A DNA stretch of 64,000 nucleotides from contig CAVVIQ010000012.1 of assembly GCA_963748385.1 (NCBI GenBank), positions 372,001 through 436,000 of the forward strand, written 5' to 3'. Made by a program: the position numbers and the translations under genes. Under the pieces are notes generated by a model. It made no database searches. It saw only the letters and a program-made list of their open reading frames with translations, and was not told the DNA's origin. Below, in pieces: positions 43,618 through 54,547 of the stretch (within the stretch, counting starts at the first letter, position 1; every line of letters begins with the position of its first letter). The stretch comes from Rhodoblastus sp963748385. GTDB lineage: Bacteria; Pseudomonadota; Alphaproteobacteria; Rhizobiales; Beijerinckiaceae.

Positions 43618-45250
43618 TCAGTCCCGGGGGTCTCGAATGAATCCCCGGAAATCACTGCCGAGTCCGGTCAATTTTATCAGACAACCATCGCGACATTCAT
43701 AGGAAACGGAATAGGCCTTGTTCCCGAATTGATCGGTAGAACGAGCAACTCCAGATGCGACATAGATATTGATCACATCGCCTGCGAGCGTCGCCGCCCA
43801 ACGACCATGGTCGTCCCGTGGCTGGTCAGGGTCAAATTTTCCCAGTCATTGGGCCTCGTCCGCTGGAACAAACGACGCGCTGTCCTTTATCCCCACATCA
43901 TGCGGAACCGAAACGGCGCCGAGCTTAACCACTCCCTGCCCCGTGGTCACCGTCAGCACATCCGCCATCGGATCGTCCGGAAGCGCCTCGCCCATGATCT
44001 CGGCGGCGCGGCGTCGGGTCATCATGCCGGCGCTCACATAAGCGACGAGATTCTCGCGCTGCACGGTCGGGTCGATCGTGGGCTCGTGGCGCCAGGAAAA
44101 TTCCAGATTTTCCGCGCCCAGAAGAGTCTGGATCACATGATCGCACAGCCGCTTGATCCAATTCAGGATCGGCAGCAGGCCTTCCTCGTCGGCGCTGTCC
44201 TTCTGGGTCTCGCTGGTGGCGCGATTCATCTGGTTGACGAAAGGCTGCGGCGAGATCGAAAAGGCGAAACAGACCACCCGCGCAATCCACTCGTCGAACG
44301 CGTTCTTGAGTTCCGGCTCCTTGGTCTGGATGAAGGTTCTCGCCACCCCGCCGGGCACGAATTTCGCGCGCCGGCGCCGCGCCTGGTCGCCGGTGAAATA
44401 GAGGTCCCAGTAATCCTGGAAATTCTTGATCTGGTCCGGCGTCCAGGCGTCCGGCACGCCGATCAGGCTTTCCGGAATATTGCCTTCGCTGTAATAGGCT
44501 GATCTGGCTCAACTGCCGCTTCAGGCCGATATTCACCGTCGCCATCACCTGCTCGACCGGCGAAAAGCCATAGGCGCGATGGGCGCGCACATTGCGCGGA
44601 CGATAGAGCAGGTCGCGCGACGAATAGTCGATCGCTGGCAGGCCTTTGAGAATCTGCTGATAGGCGACCGGATAAACTTTTACGCCATTCTGTACGAAAG
44701 GCCGCGGCGTGCGGCCCCAGGCGTCCAGGACCGGTTTTATGGTCGCGCCGTCCAGCGGATGCAGCGCGATCAAGGCGCCGGAGCGGTCGCGCTCGCACCA
44801 CAGGGCCGGCGCGTCGATGACGAACAGATCCTCGAGAATCATCCGCATCCAGGCGGAAAAATCATGGGCGCCGTCCGGGCTGGCCAAGAATTTTGCGACC
44901 CGCGCCATCTGTGCGGGATCTGCGGTCTGGCCCGATTTCGGACGGATCGTCCAGCTCAGCCGCTCGATCTGGTCCTTGCGCGTCTCGATCACCAGCCGCA
45001 GCAGATCATAGGCCTCGGCCAGCGCGCGCAGATCGGCGAAGGAGAACGCCTCATAGGCGCGGGCCGTGACATTGAGATTGTAACCCGAAGGAAAATCCCA
45101 CTGCCGCCCCGCCACATCCGTCGGCGCGCCCGGCGCCTGCGGCGCAGACGGGCCGAACCAGTCGGCCGCGCCCTCGTCTCCGCCATAGCGCGCGGTGATT
45201 TCGACAGGCGAAAGGGACCAGCGAGGCAGGCCCGCGCCGCGTTCGGTCAT
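43618..45250 (-). pseudogene. Phage portal protein (one frameshift, possible premature stop)
   Basis: ATG 45250 (MTERGAGLPRWSLSPVEITARYGG). The first 250 residues read as a portal (YDLLRLVIETRKDQIERLSWTIRPK; LFVIDAPALWCERDRSGALIALHPLDGATIKPVLD; YRPRNVRAHRAYGFSPVEQV). An extra C near 44500 shifts the frame; after it YYSEGNIPESLIGVPDAWTPDQIKNFQDYWDLYFTGDQARRRRAKFVPGG continues to a TGA at 43846-43848. The same frame stays open for 75 more codons (LGKFDPDQPRDDHGRWAAT ...) to 43618, which fits a known type of portal tail. The portal forms the DNA entry ring. Confidence 0.82.
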
Positions 45251-45285
45251 GGAAACTCCAGTGAAATTTCGAGGCGCGGCCGGGG

Positions 45286-46636
45286 TCAATCCCGCCTGGC
45301 ATGTTCAGTCGTCATGGTGCGATAAAACTCGAAGACCGATGCGCCCTGCGCCTGTTCGAACAGGAGCGCCGACACCGCCCAGACCAGGGCGTCCACCCGG
45401 TCGGGAGAGAAACCGGCGCGCGCCCGGTCGAAATCCGGGGTCATCAGGCACATCTGGTCTTCGAGTTCGGGCGAAGGTTCCGCAATGGCAAACCCTGCCC
45501 TGTTCATAAAGCGCGGCCACCGGCTCGGCGCGGGTGAATTTGCCGCGTGAGGCGCGCACCGCGCGAAAGGCGACATTGGCGTCCACCTGGCGGATGAGCG
45601 TCTCGATCATCTCGCCGCCATTGTTCACTTCGGCGACGATGCAATCGCCCGAAAAGTCGCGCAAGGCCGCCACCGCCCGCCCGGCCCAGCCCAGCGGCGT
45701 CTCGCCCTGGCGCGACAGGTCGGCGAGGACGAAAACCTTGCGGTCGGGCGAAAGCCCGGCGACGATCATGCCGCATTCGTCGGCCTTTTCGCCCGAGGTC
45801 GCCGGCGGATCGATGGCGACGACGATGCGACCCGAGTTTCGGCGCCTCGTCCTTGCCGACATGAGCGGCCTCGACCATCTCGCGCGTCCACAGGGCTCCC
45901 GGAACGTCGAGCAGCATATGGGCGTGCAGCTCCTGCCGCCCCAATCGCGTGCCCTCATATTTGCGCACTACGCGATCGAGAAAGGTTTCGGCGAGATTGC
46001 CGATATTTTCAAAGGTCGAATGCTGGGTCGAAAAGGTCAGCGGATCGGCGAGCAGGTCGCGCATCAATTTGGTCGGGCGCGGCGTGGTGGTGACGATCGC
46101 CTGCGGCTTGTCACCCAGACGCAGGCCGAACACCGCCTGGTCCCAGGCCTCGGGATAGCGCCAGGCGGCAAGTTCGTCGGCCCACAGCTTCATATGCTGC
46201 TTGCCGCGCAGCCGTTCCGGCTCCTCGGCGGAAAACAGCAGGCTTTTGGCGCCGTTGGGCCATTCGAGCCGGCGTCTGTGCGCGACGTAGCGAGGGCGCT
46301 CGTCGCGTGGACAGACCGCCAGCACGCCGGATTCGCCCTCAACCATTACGTCGCGCACATCATCGGCGGTCGCGCCGATCAGATTGACCAGGGGAAAGTC
46401 GCGCGCCCAATGGCGCACGGTTTCCGCCCCGGTGCGAGTCTTGCCCCAGCCGCGCCCGGCCAGAGGCAGCCAATAGACCCAGTCGCCCGCGGAACGATCT
46501 GTTCGGGGCGCGCCCAGAAGGGCCACAGGGTTTTCAGCGATTCGAGTTCGTCGGCGTCAAGTTTCGCGAAAAAGGCATTGCGCTCGCGCGGGCTCAATCG
46601 CGCGAGATCGCGCGCATGGGCGGGCGGCTTGCGCAT
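45286..46636 (-). pseudogene. terL: Large terminase subunit TerL (three frameshifts)
   Basis: Pieces in three frames join to about 450 residues, the normal size. N-terminal ARDLARLSPRERNAFFAKLD ... LWPFWARPEQIVP, then GDWVYWLPLAGRGWGKTRTGAE (Walker A), then SLLFSAEEPERLRGKQHMKLWADELAAW (Walker B region), the nuclease part IVVAIDPPATSGEKADECGMIVAGLS, and FDRARAGFSPDRVDALVWAVSALLF. Breaks lie near 46495, 45836 and 45497, two of them explained by one extra base. It packages DNA into proheads, with the GTA-type TerL pattern. Sequence error is more likely than decay. Confidence 0.82.
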
Positions 46637-46641
46637 GGCGA

Positions 46642-47143
46642 CTATTTCTTGGCCTTGACGTCGCCTTCCGCCTGGCCGCGCGCCAAAGCGTCAAGTTTCT
46701 TCAGCAGGGCTTCGCGCGCCTCGTCGAGCGACACCGCAGCCTCCGCCCCTGCCTCGAGGCCAAGCAGTTTGGCGCGGCGGTCCATGATCGACAGCACCCG
46801 CGAAATAGCGGCGGCGTCGCCGCCCATGGCCGCCTGGTAATGCGCCGCCTGCAACTGATCGAGACGCAGCAGTTCGAGCTGGCGCAATTCGCGCGCCGGC
46901 TCGTCGCGGCAGGATTTCAGGCATTTTGCCACGATGTCGCGGATGCGTCGCTACGCTGAGGCGAGGATATCCGGCGTCGGGCAGCCGGCGCGAGATTTCC
47001 CGAAACGTCAGACCATGAAGGCGCATGTCCAGGATCGCATGTTCGCGATCGGCGTAGGGCGACGCCGGAGAATTTTCCTTCGCCTCCTTCACCCGCCGCC
47101 CCCTGCTCTTTTTCTGCGGATTGTCGCGCGGGAAGGACGCCAT
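46642..47143 (-). pseudogene. Small terminase-like protein (one frameshift)
   Basis: Start ATG 47143 (or 47146). The first part (ASFPRDNPQKKSRGRRVKEAKENSPASPYADREHAILDMRLHGLTFREISRRL) holds a helix-turn-helix-like segment. After a shift near 46955 the frame continues RRIRDIVAKCLKSCRDEPARELRQLELLRLDQLQAAHYQAAMGGDAAAISRVLSIMDRRAKLLGLE to 46642, a pattern typical of DNA-recognition subunits in GTA-like phages. First gene of the leftward structural operon, 5 bases before terL. Confidence 0.68.
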
Positions 47144-47174
47144 CATTCTTCCAGTTCGTCGGCTTGCCGGAAAC

Positions 47175-47207
47175 AAAAACCCGGCGGCTCCGCTTGGGAG
47201 CGCCGGG
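47175..47207 (-). terminator. Intrinsic terminator between the late promoter and the first terminase gene
   Basis: The arms CCCGGCGGCTCC (47180-47191) and GGGAGCGCCGGG (47196-47207) pair with one bulge, and on the minus strand a run of five U follows (A at 47175-47179). It could end the repressor transcript, and it also stands in the leader of the structural operon. Confidence 0.8.
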
Positions 47208-47228
47208 CGCAGATCGTCAACATGGATA

Positions 47229-47257
47229 TTTCTAGCAAAAGTCGGTCGACCCGTCAA
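47229..47257 (-). promoter_or_regulatory. Candidate leftward promoter of the structural operon
   Basis: On the minus strand TTGACG (47257-47252), 17 bases, TAGAAA (47234-47229). The -35 is preceded directly by CCCA, the same half-site that precedes the -35 of the rightward promoter. The predicted start lies about 15 bases before the leader terminator. Confidence 0.6.
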
Positions 47258-47286
47258 TGGGCTTTGATGGGATTTTTCGATTTTTT

Positions 47287-47322
47287 TGGGCATTTTCCCA
47301 TTTCGCGAATGGGATCAGCCCA
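47287..47322. promoter_or_regulatory. Repressor operator candidates, left cluster
   Basis: TGGG-N6-CCCA at 47287-47300 and a five-base-spaced version, TGGG-ATCAG-CCCA, at 47310-47322, with further ATGGG half-sites at 47257-47261, 47267-47271 and 47324-47327. They lie just upstream of the leftward promoter and match the sites on the other side of the repressor gene. Confidence 0.6.
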
Positions 47323-47342
47323 CTGGGATTTGCCGGGCGCCG

Positions 47343-48092
47343 TCAGTTGACGGTGAAGCGCCCGGCGAAACGGCCGATGATGCGGATTTCGTCCAGCGAC
47401 GCCTCATAGGGCGCATAGGACGAATTGGCGGAAATCACCCGCACCCGGGTCGGCTCCGAGCCCATGACGATCTGAAGCCTCTTGATCACCAGACCGAAAC
47501 CGTCCCACAACGCAAAAATCCCTTCCGGGCTCGGCGTGATGTAGCGCAGGTCGATGAAGACGCGATCGCCCTCGAACAGGCGCGGCTCCATCGAATCGCC
47601 GATGACCTCGAACACCCTGATATGGCGCGGCGAGGCGCGCAGCACGCCCTGGACGATTGCGGGCGGAAGGCTCCATTCCGCGGCGATGCCCTCGGCCGCG
47701 TAGACATTTCCCTGTTCGTCATGGACGAAGGCCTCGACCGGGACGCCGCCGCCGCCCGCCCCCGCGCGAACGTCGACTTCGAGAATGGTCGATCCCGATT
47801 CGGTCGCGCCATCGACGATTCTCTTGTCGACATTGGTGTCGAGCCGGCGGCGTGGCGGTTTGTCGGGAGCGAATTCGCCGCCCGCCGTCGCGGCGCCGGT
47901 CAGAAGCCAGTCGAGCGAGCGGCCAAGCGCGGCCGCCAGCTTGTTGAGCGCGGGCAGCGAGCCGCCGCGCCCGCGCTTCAGCGCGTCGCGGACATAGGTC
48001 TCGCCGAGGCCGGCCAGTTTCGACAGGCCCTTCATGTCGAGGCCCTGCCGCTCCATTTCGGCCCTTACGCGATTTCGGATCGCTTCATCCAT
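47343..48092 (-). CDS. Phage repressor, XRE helix-turn-helix plus S24 self-cleaving domain
   Basis: 249 residues. The HTH is residues 5-60 (VRAEMERQGLDMKGLSKLAGLGETYVRDALKRGRGGSLPALNKLAAALGRSLDWLL). The S24 domain spans residues 130-249, with the catalytic Ser in VIGDSMEPRLFEGDRVFID and the Lys in FGLVIKRLQIV. A cleavage-region Ala-Gly is plausible at YAAEGIAAEWSL but was not fixed. RecA-stimulated self-cleavage would derepress the prophage. TGGG-N6-CCCA repeats flank the gene on both sides. Confidence 0.9.
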   Translation of the reverse strand: MDEAIRNRVRAEMERQGLDMKGLSKLAGLGETYVRDALKRGRGGSLPALNKLAAALGRSLDWLLTGAATAGGEFAPDKPPRRRLDTNVDKRIVDGATESGSTILEVDVRAGAGGGGVPVEAFVHDEQGNVYAAEGIAAEWSLPPAIVQGVLRASPRHIRVFEVIGDSMEPRLFEGDRVFIDLRYITPSPEGIFALWDGFGLVIKRLQIVMGSEPTRVRVISANSSYAPYEASLDEIRIIGRFAGRFTVN

Positions 48093-48094
48093 GA

Positions 48095-48143
48095 TGGGAC
48101 TTCTCCCATATTAACTTTGCGGGCGCCAGTGGGATTTTGCCCA
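48095..48143. promoter_or_regulatory. Repressor operator candidates, right cluster
   Basis: Two copies of TGGG-N6-CCCA: 48095-48108 (starting 3 bases upstream of the repressor ATG) and 48130-48143 (ending directly at the -35 of the rightward promoter). The spacing between them is 35 bases centre to centre. The first would give autoregulation. Confidence 0.65.
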
Positions 48144-48174
48144 TTGACATCCCGGCATTGTTCCCTTTATGTTC
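48144..48174 (+). promoter_or_regulatory. Rightward promoter overlapped by a LexA box
   Basis: TTGACA (48144-48149), 17 bases, TTATGT (48167-48172). A perfect LexA box, GTTC (48160-48163) - seven bases - GTTC (48171-48174), covers the -10. The promoter faces the RusA-like gene. Confidence 0.75.
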
Positions 48175-48222
48175 TCTTTCGCTGCGCAGTCAAGTTCTTC
48201 CTTCTCAACCTTCAAGGCGGCC

Positions 48223-48732
48223 ATGACCTTCCCCGCACCCCTCCGCGTCTTTTCGCCATTCTCCTCCACCACCATCCTCGTGCCGCGCGCCGGCGCCCGA
48301 CCTTTACGGGTCGAAAAAGTCAAGCCGCGCGCCGCCGCGCCGAAGACCGGCTCTTTCGGCCTCAGCGCCGAGCTCCGCCCCGCCGCGCGGACGGTCACGG
48401 TTCACGTTCCCGCGCCGCCTCCGGCCTCCGTGCTTTATGTTCCGACCCCGAAAGGCCTGGCGCGGTCAGAGGCCTACGAGGAATGGCTCGACCAGGCGGC
48501 GCGCCGGCTCAACGCCCAGAAGCCGGGCCGGATCGGCGCGACTTATGCGCTGGAGGTGGTCGCGCCGCGCAAGGCTGGCGCCCGCCAGTTCGGCGCGCTG
48601 GAGCGCCCGCTGGTCGAGCTTCTCGCCCGCTGCCGGATCATCCGCCGCGGCCTGTCGCCGGAAAGTTTCAGCGCGGCCTATGGCGCCGGCGCCGAATTGA
48701 CGCTGACCATCAGCGACTTCTTCTCCGCCTGA
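48223..48732 (+). CDS. RusA-like fold protein lacking the usual catalytic aspartates
   Basis: 169 residues from ATG 48223; an earlier ATG (48169) lies within the LexA box and is unlikely. The middle and end follow the layout of RusA Holliday-junction nucleases (SEAYEEWLDQAARRLNAQKPGRIGATYALEVVAPRKAGARQFGALERPLVELLARCRIIRRG). In RusA the segment after the basic strand is a DLDN-x-x-K motif; here it is FGALERP, so the metal-binding Asp residues are absent. It may bind DNA without cutting. It is the first gene downstream of the SOS-type promoter. Confidence 0.55.
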   Translation: MTFPAPLRVFSPFSSTTILVPRAGARPLRVEKVKPRAAAPKTGSFGLSAELRPAARTVTVHVPAPPPASVLYVPTPKGLARSEAYEEWLDQAARRLNAQKPGRIGATYALEVVAPRKAGARQFGALERPLVELLARCRIIRRGLSPESFSAAYGAGAELTLTISDFFSA

Positions 48733-48758
48733 TTTTTCCTCAAGATTGCGAGCGCAAG

Positions 48759-49445
48759 ATGAGCAGACCGCGCAAAGCCAGGATTTCCCTGCCCCAACTC
48801 TCCTGTCTGGAAACGCCGTCGCGCGAAAGCGCGCGTCGCACCCTGAAGAAATTCGAGCGCTCCGGCGCCCGCGCCCCCCAGGCGCCCAGCGCCGAGCGCC
48901 TGCTGCAGGCGGGCGGCGCCGCGCGGGTCGAAGTCTTTTCCGAAGTGGTGGAGATTTCGCGCGGCGACAGATTCTTGACCGAAACCGTCGATTGCGTGCG
49001 GATGCGGCTCGACGACGGGCCGCTGGCGCGGCTGCGCGACCGCAGCCAGCTCGACCGCGCCGACAAGGCCCGCAATTTCACCCTCGCCCAGGCCGGCGAG
49101 AAATATCGCGAGAGCTTTTTTCGCGCCGGCCTCGATCCGCTGCGCACGCTCGATCCGGCGCAGGAGGTCAAATCGTCCTTTTCCCCCAATGGGCTATGGC
49201 GTTGCGAGAGCCAGATCGAAAATCTGCAGAAATTCCGCGCCGCGCGCGAGGCGATCCCGGAGGATTTCCGCGAACCCCTCGCTGCGATCGTGCTCGAAGA
49301 CCGAGAGATCGTCGATGTCGGGCGCGAGATCGGCGCCTACAAGGACGCCAAAATGGCCGGCGCCGTCGCCCTCTTCATCCTGCGCCGAGGGCTTACGGCG
49401 CTCGCCCGCCATTACCGGCTGATCTCGCCCTCAGCGACCATCTAA
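48759..49445 (+). CDS. DUF6456-like protein
   Basis: 228 residues from ATG 48759, 26 bases after the RusA-like gene. The N-terminus is basic and Ser/Arg-rich (SRPRKARISLPQLSCLETPSRESARRTLKKFERSG). The C-terminal 120 residues (AGEKYRESFFRAGLDPLRTLDP ... RAAREAIPEDFREPLAAIVLEDREIVDVGREIGAYKDAKMAGAVALFILRRGLTALARHY) follow the pattern of the alphaproteobacterial DUF6456 domain, often beside a HTH. Co-transcribed with the preceding gene; a regulatory role is possible but unproven. Confidence 0.6.
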   Translation: MSRPRKARISLPQLSCLETPSRESARRTLKKFERSGARAPQAPSAERLLQAGGAARVEVFSEVVEISRGDRFLTETVDCVRMRLDDGPLARLRDRSQLDRADKARNFTLAQAGEKYRESFFRAGLDPLRTLDPAQEVKSSFSPNGLWRCESQIENLQKFRAAREAIPEDFREPLAAIVLEDREIVDVGREIGAYKDAKMAGAVALFILRRGLTALARHYRLISPSATI

Positions 49446-50380
49446 GACCCCGCCAATCGCCTGTTCAATTCATGCGCGATCTCCAGTTCGCGCGTGAATG
49501 GCCTCGCCGCCGAAACCTTTATGGCGGCGGCCTGCGCGAGCCCGACGCTGCCGAAGCGGGCGCGGATCGATTCTTCGACCCAGGCCTTTTCCTGCGCCAG
49601 GCGGCGGGCTTCGAGCGCGCCGCCGCGCTCCGCCCAGGCGCGATGATCGGCCAGGGTCTGATGCAATTCCGCCATGCCGTCGCCACGCGCGGCCGAGGCC
49701 AGGATTACCGGAACCCGCCAGTCGTCGTCGCGCGCGAAAAGGGTCAGCGCGCCCTGGACCTCGTTTCTCGCCCGGCTGGCCGCCTCGCCCATATCGGCCT
49801 TGGTGACGACGACGATATCGGGCAGCTCCATCACGCCCGCCTTCATGAATTGCAGGGAATCTCCCGAACCCGGCTGGACGCAGAGAATCACGCTGTCGAC
49901 GGCGAAGGAAATATCGGCTTCGGACTGGCCGATGCCGACGCTCTCGATCAGCACCCTGTCAAACAGGGCGCGCATCAGGGCGGCCGCCGCTATCGTCTGG
50001 TCGGAGAGGCCGCCGAGCCGGTCGCGCGCGGCCATGGAGCGCACGAAAACGCCCTGATCTTCCGGGTCGGTCGCCATGCGCGCGCGGTCGCCCAGAAGCG
50101 CGCCGCCGGTGCGCCGCGACGACGGATCGACCGCAATCACCCCAACCGTCTCTCCGCGCCCGCGCCAGTCGCGCAGCAGCGCATTGGTCAGCGTCGATTT
50201 GCCGACGCCCGGCGGCCCGGTCAGGCCCGCCGTATGAGCGCGGGTTCGCGCGAGTGCGGCGTCGAGCAAACCGGCGAGTTCGGCCGTTCCCTCATGGGTT
50301 TCGATCAGCCCCAGCGCCCGCGCAAGCCCGCGCTTGCCGCCGGCGGCGATGCTTTGGAGATCGGGAAAGGGCGCGGGCAT
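49442..50380 (-). CDS. meaB: Methylmalonyl-CoA mutase-associated GTPase MeaB (ArgK)
   Basis: 312 residues. G-protein motifs: TGPPGVGKSTLTNALL (P-loop), VIAVDPSSRRTGGALLGDRARM, IESVGIGQSE, VVVTKADMGEAASRARNEV (G4 region). This P-loop chaperone loads and protects adenosylcobalamin-dependent mutases. It lies downstream of yjbQ in the same direction. The mutase genes are not in the window. It converges with the DUF6456-like gene (4-base overlap of ends). Confidence 0.92.
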   Translation of the reverse strand: MPAPFPDLQSIAAGGKRGLARALGLIETHEGTAELAGLLDAALARTRAHTAGLTGPPGVGKSTLTNALLRDWRGRGETVGVIAVDPSSRRTGGALLGDRARMATDPEDQGVFVRSMAARDRLGGLSDQTIAAAALMRALFDRVLIESVGIGQSEADISFAVDSVILCVQPGSGDSLQFMKAGVMELPDIVVVTKADMGEAASRARNEVQGALTLFARDDDWRVPVILASAARGDGMAELHQTLADHRAWAERGGALEARRLAQEKAWVEESIRARFGSVGLAQAAAIKVSAARPFTRELEIAHELNRRLAGS

Positions 50381-50399
50381 TGGACCTCGAAAAGAGCGG

Positions 50400-50821
50400 T
50401 CACTCGCCCTGTCGCATGAAAAATCACCTCGCGTCTATGCGGGGCGCGGCGGTGCTCGAACAGATAAATCCCCTGCCAGGCGCCCAGCAACAGCTCGCCG
50501 TCGGCAAAGGGAATAGTCAGGTGAGAGGGCGTCAGCGCCGAGCGCAGATGCGCCGGCATGTCGTCGGGGCCCTCATTCTCGTGGCTGTACAGTCCCCGCC
50601 CTTCCGGCGCGAGACGAATCGAAAAAGGCGAGCAGATCGTCGCAGACGGAAGGGTCGGCGTTTTCCTGAATCAGCAGCGACGCCGAAGTGTGCCGGCAGA
50701 AAACCGTCATTTGCCCCACCGACAGGCCGCTGGCGCGCAAAAAGCCGCGCGCCTCGTGGGTGAACTCGAAAAGCCCGCGCCCGCGCGTCGCGACTGTCGC
50801 CCGATGCTGCGCCTGGCGCAT
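50400..50821 (-). pseudogene. yjbQ: YjbQ family protein (two frameshifts)
   Basis: ATG 50821, with GGGAGGGAAT before it. It reads MRQAQHRATVATRGRGLFEFTHEARGFLRASGLSVGQMTVFCRHTSASLLIQENADPSVCDDLLAFFD; after one extra base near 50617 it continues RLAPEGRGLYSHENEGPDDMPAHLRSALT ... GELLLGAWQGIYLFEHRRAPHRREVIF. Removing one T from the T5 run near 50415 gives the usual ending MRQGE and a stop at 50400, for 140 residues, the family's normal length. YjbQ proteins have been tied to thiamine phosphate synthase activity in vitro. Confidence 0.8.
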
Positions 50822-50909
50822 ATTCCCTCCCTTTCGTTTCCTCCTCCCGCCATAGGCCGAACGTGCGGACAGCCGTCCGAACGCGGCCTGCGGCAAGCAG
50901 GAAGATTGC

Positions 50910-53589
<2,680 letters not shown>

Positions 53590-53723
53590 GATCATTTCCT
53601 CATTCCGCGAGAATCGTCCAAGCCATCCATCATGACCGTTGGAGAATGGCCGAGGGCTCCGCCCTTACCACCACCTCGGGCCAAAAGCCACGCGGCAGAG
53701 GCGATTGCCCCCAAGACATAAGG

Positions 53724-54287
53724 TCAATGGCGCAGCCGCAAACCCAGAGCGATCCAGCTCGCGCCATAGAAAACCAGATCGACGCCGAACAGAATGCCGA
53801 GCACGACCATGGTGTTGCCCGGCCACCCGGCAAGAATGATCCCGCCGAGCAGGGCCGTGACCACGCCGGCGAAGACGATGAAAGCCTTGGGGCCGGCCGG
53901 AAGTTTGAAGCCGAGCCAGATGCGCGCCGCGCCGGCGACCAGGAAGCCGACGCCGACCACGGCGGTCAGCGCCGCGGCGGCCACATTGGGCCGGGCCAGC
54001 GCGAAAGCGCCGAAAACCAGATAGAACAAGCCGCTGACCACCCAGAGGAAGAACGACGGCCAATCCCTTGTGTTGAAGCCCATGACGATCTCGAAGCCGC
54101 CGGCCATGATCAGCATGAAGGCCACGAAAAGGACGACAGCCTGGGTCGAAACCTCCGCCATGGTCAGCGCGGCGACGCCGAAAACCAGGCAAAGCGCCCC
54201 GAAGGCGACGAACCAGCCCCAGCGCGAACGGAGGCGCTCGATTGCCGCTCCCAAAGTATGACGCGGCTCAAATCCCGGCATGCCCAT
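53724..54287 (-). CDS. HdeD family membrane protein (DUF308)
   Basis: About 187 residues with six to seven hydrophobic segments (WFVAFGALCLVFGVAALTMA; AVVLFVAFMLIMAGGFEIVMGF; FFLWVVSGLFYLVFGAFAL; AALTAVVGVGFLVAGAARIWLGF; FIVFAGVVTALLGGIILAGWP; MVVLGILFGVDLVFYGASWIALGL). The pattern is that of HdeD/DUF308 proteins, linked to acid and general stress in some bacteria. Start could be ATG 54287 or GTG 54293 (better spaced from GGAGG). It is divergent from dxs. Confidence 0.8.
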   Translation of the reverse strand: MGMPGFEPRHTLGAAIERLRSRWGWFVAFGALCLVFGVAALTMAEVSTQAVVLFVAFMLIMAGGFEIVMGFNTRDWPSFFLWVVSGLFYLVFGAFALARPNVAAAALTAVVGVGFLVAGAARIWLGFKLPAGPKAFIVFAGVVTALLGGIILAGWPGNTMVVLGILFGVDLVFYGASWIALGLRLRH

Positions 54288-54547
54288 GTTCACGCCCGCC
54301 TCCAGTGAAAAAGCGCTTCGCGAGACGCCCGACAATCGTCCGGATCAAAGCCGCCGGCAGACTGGCCGTCAAGCGATTCGGCGGCTAAGGCTTGAACTTG
54401 ACCAAAAAATTCGTCGCGCCAGGGGCCTCGGCGCGACCTGTGGTCGACGACAAAATTGGGACACGCGATTGCCCCTCGGGCGCTCAGCGTGTAAAGCACC
54501 CTTTCGCGCTTCTAGTCATGGGGGAGCGAATATTGATCGAGTGCGCC

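Noticed and set aside
43538..43848. Stop codon reassignment as an explanation for the in-frame TGA and TAG
   Set aside because: TGA and TAG both end many clear genes in the window, so reassignment of either is not supported.
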